A stretch of 64,000 nt of DNA, taken from Podospora bellae-mahoneyi (Eukaryota; Ascomycota; Sordariomycetes; Sordariales; Podosporaceae). The stretch covers positions 248,001-312,000 of the forward strand of contig NC_085884.1 of NCBI RefSeq assembly GCF_035222275.1. The letters are read 5' to 3'. Both the position numbers and the translations under genes were made by a program. How positions within the stretch are numbered: the first letter of the stretch is position 1; every line of letters starts with the position of its first letter. Shown piece by piece: positions 56,668 to 64,000 of this stretch. A model generated the notes under the pieces. It did no database searches. It was given only the letters and a program-made list of their open reading frames with translations, and was not told the origin of the DNA.

Positions 56668-58912
56668 TTATGCGGAGCCATTCACCTTTGACTGTCCGAC
56701 CGCGAATTTCTCGCCCAACGTTACCCATGCGGCCACATAACTCAGAGTACGGAACGCTTTCGGATCAGCATGGTCGCCGAACCCCGTTTGCAGTGCATGC
56801 TCAACTGCGGCCCAGTTCACAAAGCCGAGGCCCTCAACTGCCTGCCTGGTCAGGAGGGTCTCAAACATGCGGTGCAAAGGACCCCCTTTAGGCCATTTGG
56901 TTGGTGCCAGGAAAGGGTGTTTTCTCCGTCGGTAAAGCTCATCAGTAATGAATGGTCTTACCGCCTCACGTAGAATCCATTTTTCAGTAAGACTGTGAAG
57001 ACCAGAGCCGGCTGTCTTCCAAAGGGGACCCTGCTTTTCTCCTTGTTTTGGCGTGGATGTTTCGGGGGGATTGTACGATAGCTTAAGGCTGGGAGGAAGT
57101 CGGTTCACGTACTCGGCCAAGTGATGATCCAGGAAAGGGGTACGTGCCTCGACACTGTGTGCCATCTCTGTCCGGTCGCCCAGACACGACAAAAGGACAT
57201 TGGCAAGACAGCTCTTATTCCACATGTACAGGGCAGTGTGCAGTGGGTGCCAGCGCCCTCGCATCTTGGCGCGAACAGAAGCTGGGTGTGATGTAATAAG
57301 CGTGGCCCGGCAGTCGAGGTCTTGGAACTTGGATTGGACCCAGGGTGCAAAGAGGCCCTGGGTGGGATGCCACGCCAGGATACTCTCAGCCATACCCCGG
57401 GCGTTCGCGTCGGAAAGCGAGGGGTGGTCGAGCCGGCCGTCGTACTGGTTAGCACCGATATTGCGCCAGATGGTTCTCATCTCGGCATCCGTTGTCTGTC
57501 TCATGGCCTCGCGAAGCTCGTTGTCAGAGCTGAGTGTCGTATCTGGCAGCGCGAGGTCTGGCTCGCAGAGAAACTCGGCAGGGAAGTAGGGATATCCAGC
57601 AAAATGCTCGTCGGCTCCTTCACCCGTGAGAACGACCTTGACACCATGATCTCGAGGTAGCGTAGACAGAGCAAACTTGGCCACGGTGTTGAGGTCGAAG
57701 TGGTGATGCTCGCAATGCCACACGGTGTCGGAAAAGTCACTTGCCAGACGTGCCTCGTTGACATCGACTTTGATGGTTTCAACCCCAAGCCATTTTGCTG
57801 TTCTTTCTGCGATACTGGACTCGTCATAACCGGATTCTTCTGGGAATCGAACACTGAAGCAGGTGACTGGAGTGGTTGGTGCACGATCTCCAATTTTTAC
57901 ATGCTCCGTCTTTGCCAGGTGGGTGACGATACCAGCGACAGCTGACGAGTCGATGCCACCAGACAGGTAAATGCCAACTGGGACATCAGCGCGCAGCCTG
58001 AGACGAATCGAATCGACCAGCCTTTCACGAACACCTTCGACCATCTCTTCAAGTGGCCTTGTCTCGACTTTGGTCTACCATGTGTTAGCACTATTCCCGC
58101 AAGAATGGCCAAACGGCGATATCCTTGTGACTGACCTTATCTTCATACTCAGCGTCCCAGTATACTTGATCTTCGATCCCCTTCTCCTCTGTCACCTGAA
58201 GCCAATGCCCAGGAAGGACCTTGCGGACTCCCTTGAAGAGGGTCCTGTCGTCAAGCATCCACCCACCGCTGACGATAGCATCAACGTCCCACTCGGCCTT
58301 CCATCCCAGAGGCAAAAAAGCCTTGGCCTCTGAGGCGATCAAGAGTCGATCGTTCGATACAGTCCACACCAACGGCTTGATACCGAACCGATCGCGAGCA
58401 GCGATCACTCTTCTTTTCCCCTCACGACGATCATACAAGACGAATGCAAATTCTCCCCGCAAGTACTTGAAGAAATGAGGAGCGCCGTGGATCTTGTACA
58501 AGGCTACCACGAGTTCACTGTCGCTTTCTCCTCGAAATTGGTAGCCATGCTGCTCGCGACACTCCTCCCACAGTCTATCTTGGTCATAGATCTCCCCGTT
58601 TACGACAGCATGGATGCTTCCATCATCACTGACAAGGGGTTGGGAGCCGCTGGGAGAAAGGTCGTTGATGGATAAGCGGCAGTGACCAAGGGCAATGCTG
58701 CTGTCTTGGCTGATCCAGACTCCGGCTTCATCTGGGCCACGATGATTCAGGATGTCGATGGAGGACCGAAGTTGCTTTTCAATGAGACCAGCCGAGAACG
58801 TTGAACCATTTATCTGAGCTGAATTGTGTGCTGGAGGAGTTTGTTTGGCGACGGCAGGCTGTGAATCAAGCCTGCCTCGCGGGAGGGCAATGCTGGCTGT
58901 GATGCCGCACAT
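56668..58912 (-). CDS. asparagine synthase (glutamine-hydrolysing), AsnB-like
   Basis: Two exons, 58912-58136 and 58074-56668 (GTCAGT-GGTAG, phase 0), encode 727 residues. The N-terminal Ntn glutaminase domain starts MCGITASIALP with catalytic Cys2, followed by LNHRGPDEAGVWIS, NGEIYDQ and GESDSELVVALY. The synthetase domain carries the ATP-pyrophosphatase loop YLSGGIDSSAVAG, then VVLTGEGADEHFAGYPYFPA, SVEARTPFLDHHLAEYVN and ILREAVRPFITDELYRRRKH. All key motifs are intact. It is longer than yeast Asn1 (572) and closer in layout to bacterial AsnB-type enzymes and those of fungal specialised metabolism, where they amidate carboxylic acids or build lactams. It is divergent from the P450. Confidence 0.93.
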
Positions 58913-59372
58913 CTTCAGACAAGGATGGTGGAAATCGTCAGGTATGATACCCCAGTTGGCTTTCGTGATGTATCAGTGTTTATGCTTTGTTGAAGTGTTG
59001 ACTTTGGACAGCGAGAATGGTTTCTACAGCACCGGTGCATCAATCTAATCTGACCCAAAGATAACCTGGGCCTCTATTGATAACTTACATGGCTGTCGAC
59101 TTACTAGTCGATGGTTAGTTTCCAGGTTCCTCATTTTAACCATCTCCGAATCAGTCAAGTTCGGCCCGGTGCCGTTTTTGGCCATGTAGCTGCTTCGCCC
59201 GCCGTTTTGATTCGCCACCACGTCAGTTTCACTACATCTGCCGCTGATCAACGGTAGACTGCATGCAGAAGAACTGTTTCACTCGACACCACCTTAGCCA
59301 AGTGACGATCACTAATTCTCTCTGCATCGCGAAAACACCACCACGATAGAGGCTACCGCCAAAGCTCCAGTC
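58913..59372. other. divergent promoter between asparagine synthase and P450
   Basis: 460 bases head to head, suggesting possible co-regulation. No defined site recognised. Confidence 0.55.
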
Positions 59373-61112
59373 ATGCAGCAGCAATTTCACCTCGGGACGC
59401 TCATTCAGGGGCACTGCCACGAGGTCGACATGTCCACGATGGAGACACTCGACGAGCTCAAAAGTGAATTGGGGAGGACTTTTGGATTTGTCGATGCAGC
59501 GTGTGAGTCTTACGAATTACAGCAAGGGATAATGAGATGACTGCATGCTAATTAATGTTTCATGGCAGCGATCACCTTCTATAGCCCCACAATAGGAACA
59601 CTGGCTTCTCTTGAAGAAGTCAAGTCTTGTGATGGCCCGGTGGAGCTACGAGGCTCCCAAGATTCATCGGTCCGCATTCCGCCCGGACCAAAGACGCTTC
59701 CCGTCGTCGGTAACCACTATGAGCTGTATCCCGACCCCCTTGGAAATTTCGACAGACTCTTTTCACGATATGGGCCCATGATCAAGACTGTAAACATGGG
59801 AACCACAACTTACCACACCAATGACCCAGAAATATCACGACACATTTTGCTCGAGGGAGAATTCTTCACCAAAGCAACATCCAACCCCTCGCACCCGTTG
59901 TACTACCTCAGCGAGCAGAATGCACTCTTCACCTGCGACACAGCATCCCCTGCCTTTGCCATCAGCCACAAATTTGTTCCACCTGCACTGTCACCCCGCG
60001 CCATAGCTCACCATGCACCACTCATCAGAGCAGCAGCGCGGGATATTTTCCCCGTCCTCGATGAGCTCTCCACCAAAGACCTTGCATTCAACGTCTATCA
60101 ATACATGTTCAAAATGGGCGGCCAGGTTATTTGGCGTGTAGTAGCCGGGCAGGACCTGCAGCATTTCAAAGCGGTCAACACACCGCCGGCGTTACCAATC
60201 AGGCTGTTTGGGCAATATCTGCACCTCATGAAGAAAGTCTCGCTGCGCCCCGCTTGGTACGGACGACTGCCGTTTGGGGATGCAGCCCGACTTCGTGCAG
60301 TGCGCGATGAACTTTGGGCGGAGATTGCCAGAGCCCTGAGGGAATGTGCTTCACCTGACGGGGAGACGCTGTCGCTATCAGATCCGACTGCGTCGTTGAA
60401 AGCGACATGTATTGCTGATTATCTCAGCCTGGTTAGAGACGACAAGGGCCAGGGACTACCTGAGGAGGTGCTTTTGGCCAACACTGTGGCGGTGCTGGGT
60501 GCTGGTTTCACTACCAGTGCCTCGCTACTGTCATGGAGTCTCTATGCGCTAGTAAAATATCCAGGCAATCAAGAGAGGCTCCTGCAAGAGCTTGTCGACC
60601 ATGGGGCAGACAGCGAGAAGGACTGGACTTACGACCAGTTGCATGCCATGAAGTTTCTCGACTCCTTCATCAAAGAAACGCAGCGGCTCCACAGTCCAAG
60701 TTTCCAGACAACGAGAAACGCAAAGAAGGATCTCATCTTGCCTGGTGGTTACTTCATCCCGGAGGGCTCCGTCGTCACGACGTGCTTTCCAAGCCTGCAC
60801 AAGAATCCAGCTCACTGGGACAACCCATTGAAATTTGACCCAGACAGGTGGCTCGAGCAGGGGTTTGCTGCCCAGGCAGCTCGCAAGGGGCTTTACACAC
60901 CCTTTGCTGCGGGTAAGAGAGGATGTGTGGGGTTTAATTTGGCACTGGCCGAGGTCAAGATGGTGCTGGCTGAATTGGTATACAACTACAAGTTTGAGGA
61001 TGCGTCGCCGGAAGCTGTTCTTTATGACCCAGAGTTTCTGGTCACTCGGCCACTCAACTTCTATGCGAGTGCCACGAGGAGGACGGAATGGCCATCGAAG
61101 AGAGCTGAGTAA
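59373..61112 (+). CDS. cytochrome P450 with a soluble N-terminal extension
   Basis: Two exons, 59373-59502 and 59569-61112 (GTGAGT, branch GCTAAT, GGCAG, phase 1), encode 557 residues. The first ~90 residues have no membrane anchor and read as a small soluble domain (MQQQFHLGTLIQGHCHEVDM, LDELKSELGRTFGFVD, TIGTLASLEEVKS). The P450 starts at IPPGPKTLPVVGNHYELYP. Motifs: I-helix AVLGAGFTTSASLL (no classic acid-Thr pair), K-helix FIKETQRLHS (E-x-x-R), and heme loop PFAAGKRGCVGFNLALAEVK with the Cys ligand. An internal ATG at 59562 would lose the upstream exon. It probably oxygenates a soluble or tethered substrate; the identity is unknown. Confidence 0.92.
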
Positions 61113-61791
61113 TGAGGGGTTCTATTTTTCTATGTTTTGAAGGGGCGTGTTTGCTTTCGTTGACTTCATGTTCATACTTGGTTTCTTTGTAATCATAGAC
61201 ATATTCGTCACACGAAGACGAAGAGGGGCAGCCGCTACACTTGGGGAATATCATAGGTTAGCGAAGGCGCCTGAAAATGGAAACTATTGTTTTTGAGTTC
61301 AAACAAATTATCTTGGAGATTTGCGTGTTGCTCTTCTCACCCATCAGCTCACCATTGTCCTTGGCAATGACCCCTGAGCTAGTTTAGGGGTTTGTTTACT
61401 TTCCGCCCTATCCACACCGACCCCTGAATGACTGACCCACTTTTCCTCACACACTTCTTCCTTGCCGGCGACGGCCGATTTCATCGGAATGTGGTGTGAA
61501 ACTTTGGATCTGCTCGGGGAAGTGACAAATACAGATTCGGACCTTCGTTGCTTGTCTGCTTTTGGCACGCTCCGAGTGTGCAGGTGTTGCAATGCTGTGC
61601 GACAACCCAGGGTGGCTCAGAGCGACATCGCCGTACCTGTCAATAACCACCTCAAGCAGTCCATTGCCCCGTGGATTCAGACCGCAAATGCCGTTGATAC
61701 CTATGTAGTAAGCAAACAAATCATTTCCCTATTCTACCCTTCCAAGCCTAGGCGCTGCACAGCATATCGTCGATCCCCGCGCATTGCCAAC
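61113..61791. other. intergenic
   Basis: Between P450 and cytochrome b5, both plus strand. The 600 bases upstream of b5 probably hold its promoter. No gene recognised. Confidence 0.5.
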
Positions 61792-62482
61792 ATGGCACAA
61801 ATCACCAGCGCACACCTCCAGACGCACAACACAGCCAAAGACCTCTGGGTGGCAGTTCATGGATACGGCAAGTCAAAATATCTCTACTTTTTTCCCCCTT
61901 ACCTACCTACGGCTAACAAGAAGTGCAGTCTACGACCTGACCTCATTCGCAGCCGACCACCCTGGCGGCATTGAAGTCCTTCTCGAATGCGCCGGCACTG
62001 ACGCAAGCGAGCCGTACGACTACGCTGGGCATGGCGATGATGCGACAACGACGATGCAAAAGTTTAGGGTTGGGGAGCTCGCTGGGTGTCGCCATGCCAA
62101 GAGTAAGACGAACACGGGTGGGGGGAGGCCTGTTGCAGAGTCTGCTGGTGGTAAGGGGTCGTCGTCGTGGAATGTAAGGGCCGCATCGGTGTTCAATTCC
62201 AGGATGATTTTGTCCTGTCTGATCGGCGGTGCTGCGTTGCTTGGGTTGAAATTACTTCAGCGAGCGCCTGTTGAAGGGGGGGATGGGCGATCGTTCAGTG
62301 GGGTGGAACCAGTGTATTCGTTCTTGGGGGGGTTGCTTGTCGCGACGGTGGTCTGTCTTGTTGGTGCTGGGTATGTCTACAATGAGTTTAATCGGACGCT
62401 CAAGCCTGAGAAGGAGGTGTTCGATTATCCAGCGCTCATTCCAAGGAGAAGAGACAAAAAGCTTGAAACATTGAGCACTTAG
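61792..62482 (+). CDS. cytochrome b5-like heme protein, C-terminal membrane anchor
   Basis: Two exons, 61792-61867 and 61929-62482, encode 209 residues. The b5 heme domain is clear: HNTAKDLWVAVHG, VYDLTSFAADHPGGIEVLLE, then AGTDASEPYDYAGHGDDATT, with the two heme-ligand His in HPGG and GHGD. After a Gly/Ser-rich linker there are two hydrophobic helices (MILSCLIGGAALLGLKLL and YSFLGGLLVATVVCLVGAGY) near the C-terminus. The first intron begins with GC rather than GT (GGCAAGTC...GTGCAG), which is the only choice that keeps VYDLTSF in frame. A membrane b5 next to a P450 could donate its second electron. Confidence 0.9.
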
Positions 62483-62946
62483 GCCAGCTTTGGGGTAAGG
62501 CTGTTTTAGATAGACATACACTGTACAGAGAAATCATCAATTCTTCCTACAGCACTCCAATTTCTGTTTGTCACAAGTACCAAACTGCACCACCTGCCAC
62601 TCTGTCCAAGACATAACTATAACGCTGAACTTGGTCAACATCATCCCGATCAAATTTCCCCATGCTGATGTGCATATGCCAACAACTACTAAACATCACT
62701 CCGACAATGACGTTTGCGCTTGGGTTATCTGCCATTCCAACTGAATCCGACCCGGCCCGTGCCAAAAGCGGCCAGCTTCCGAGCTCGAGTTACACCACCC
62801 GCTTGTAACTCTGAGACACACAACCCCTCCATCATTTCTGCTGGAAAGAATAATAACAAGATCCTGATCTTACTTACGGCTGAGGTTTGCATTCCTCCAA
62901 ATCCTCCTCACACACCACTCCGTCTTCCATCCAAAATTCCCACAAA
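62483..62946. other. intergenic
   Basis: Promoter of the RidA gene; nothing else seen. Confidence 0.5.
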
Positions 62947-63452
62947 ATGTCCCACCTTCCGTGCTTTTGCTACAAAGGATTTGGCGAAGAGAAGCGCCAG
63001 GAGCTTTGGTACAGCCAGGCTGTGCGTATCGGAGACAAAATTGAGTGCTCTGGTCAAGGTACGATTGCTCAGATCTGGTCTGCCCTCTTCACCAACTAAT
63101 CAGCGACAAAACAGGCGGCTGGAACCCCGAAACAAGCGAAATCCACAAGAGCTTGTCCGACGAGTTCGACCAGGCGTTCAAGAATGTCGATCTAGCCCTT
63201 CGCACCGCTGGCGGAAAGGGGTGGTGCCAGGTGTACAAAATCCGTGTGTATCTTACCATCATTGACGACGAAGCGGTTGAGGCGTTGGTTCGCAACCTGA
63301 GGACGTGGATGCCGGATCATCAGCCTATTATGACGGCGATTGGGGTGAATAAGCTGGGCTTGGAAGGGATGAGGATCGAGGTGGAGGCTGTAGCTCATGA
63401 TCCCGAGGGGGCTGCGAAGAATGCTGCGGAGGAGGCAGCTGGTTCGCATTAG
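62947..63452 (+). CDS. RidA/YjgF-family protein
   Basis: Two exons, 62947-63058 and 63115-63452 (GTACGA-AACAG, phase 1), encode 149 residues. It has YSQAVRIGDKIECSGQGGWN, FDQAFKNVDLALRTAGGKGW, VYKIRVYLT, and the C-terminal family signature-like NHRPIMTAIGV-type segment (DHQPIMTAIGVNKLGLEGMR, IEVEAVA). RidA proteins hydrolyse reactive enamine/imine intermediates, but this subgroup lacks the strict Arg-based signature of true RidA (here MR-IEVEAVA rather than a canonical E-I-x-x-x-A-x), so deaminase activity is not assured. Function here is unknown. Confidence 0.88.
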
Positions 63453-63927
63453 GAAAGGGACCCGCAGGATGTGCCATCGATAGCATCAATTCTACCTTGC
63501 ATTGCATGTGGTACGTTGGATGGTTTAGTCATAGCAGTGATCTCGGGCGGTGAGATTTTGGACCGAGATTTATTCCAACCAGGCGAATGGGGAGAAAGCC
63601 GTGAGACATGTGAGATCTCATCTTCCCAACGTCTTTGTAATCCATACGACGAGAAAACGTCCCGTTAAGGTTTTGCACAGCCACCTTGGGGTTCCCCCTT
63701 TTAGGCAAGTTTCATGTGCTTGGCCGACGCTTCACGGCTTGGACACTCCACCATGTGTACCAGTTGGTCATAGGTAGCATCAACAAAATAGATGGTTCCA
63801 AATTTGTCAGCGCATGAAAATGCCATTTTTGACATCTCCCCTTTAATAAGCCGCCCCGATCTCCCTTGTTTCACAATTAACTTACTCAACCATCCACCTT
63901 CGAGGCACCAACACCAAATTCGGCGTC
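63453..63927. other. intergenic
   Basis: Promoter and leader of the gene that starts at 63928. No recognisable site. Confidence 0.5.
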
Positions 63928-64000
63928 ATGACCAACCCGTCAGCAGCACCAGTTTCAACCAAGTTCCTAAACGTCCTTGTCATCGGCGCAAATGGCTACC
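63928..64000 (+). CDS. start of a Rossmann-fold NAD(P)-binding protein
   Basis: Only 24 codons lie within the window: MTNPSAAPVSTKFLNVLVIG followed by ANGY. The VLVIGANGY segment is the start of a Rossmann fold with a G-x-x-G-x-x-G loop (NmrA-like, epimerase or short-chain reductase type). Which one cannot be told from this. Confidence 0.7.
   Translation, partial: MTNPSAAPVSTKFLNVLVIGANGY

Noticed and set aside
1-64000. LTR, retroviral-type, Polinton-like or CRISPR elements
   Set aside because: No reverse transcriptase, integrase, capsid or transposase motifs, long terminal repeats or regularly spaced spacer-repeat arrays were seen; the 21-bp blocks have no unique spacers.

Overview
The window looks like nuclear DNA of a filamentous ascomycete, probably a Sordariomycete. 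Genes are compact and carry introns of about 50-90 nt with GTRNGT donors, CTRAC-type branch sites and CAG/TAG acceptors. Several proteins are typical of Pezizomycotina: Rtt106, a Swi1-type ARID protein, a Utp6 homologue, Cwh43, mL49 and eIF3e. There is one intron-containing tRNA-Thr. I cannot name the species.

Layout. 1-3,200: 5' part of an Rtt106-type histone chaperone and a secreted/wall aspartic protease. 3,200-5,900: empty. 5,900-11,400: a cyanovirin-N (CVNH) lectin, a hypothetical gene, two gene relics (an unknown gene and an indole/aromatic prenyltransferase) and a GNAT acetyltransferase. 12-33.7 kb: an accessory, metabolic stretch with two NtaA/luciferase-type flavin monooxygenases, a tRNA, an UNC93-like and two MFS transporters, a Baeyer-Villiger-type monooxygenase, a DUF8021-type secreted protein, a membrane-anchored GH72 glucanosyltransferase, an MDR oxidoreductase and an EgtD/EasF-type methyltransferase. 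Two blocks of a degenerate 21-bp tandem repeat (30,051-30,324 and 33,944-34,134) bracket the last MFS and methyltransferase genes.

34.7-52.2 kb is mostly housekeeping: Cwh43 (GPI lipid remodelling), Utp6 (rRNA processing), an EVE-domain protein, Swi1 (SWI/SNF) behind a 4.5-kb gene-free stretch, mL49 (mitoribosome) and eIF3e (translation initiation). 52.2-54.6 kb holds two small spliced candidate genes and a fragment of a nucleoside-phosphorylase domain of the type that heads fungal NLR proteins.

55-64 kb is a second accessory block: a secreted epoxide-hydrolase-fold protein lacking the catalytic Asp and His, an asparagine synthase divergent from a P450 without a membrane anchor, a cytochrome b5 with a GC-AG intron, a RidA protein, and the start of a Rossmann-fold gene. 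The synthase, P450 and b5 could form a small pathway, but no PKS, NRPS or terpene synthase backbone is visible.

The least explained signals are the paired 21-bp repeats, the double catalytic loss in the epoxide hydrolase, the relic prenyltransferase in the same window as an EasF-type methyltransferase, and the P450's N-terminal domain. No intact transposon, LTR element, CRISPR array or rRNA was recognised. Exon limits are inferred from splice signals and reading frame only.
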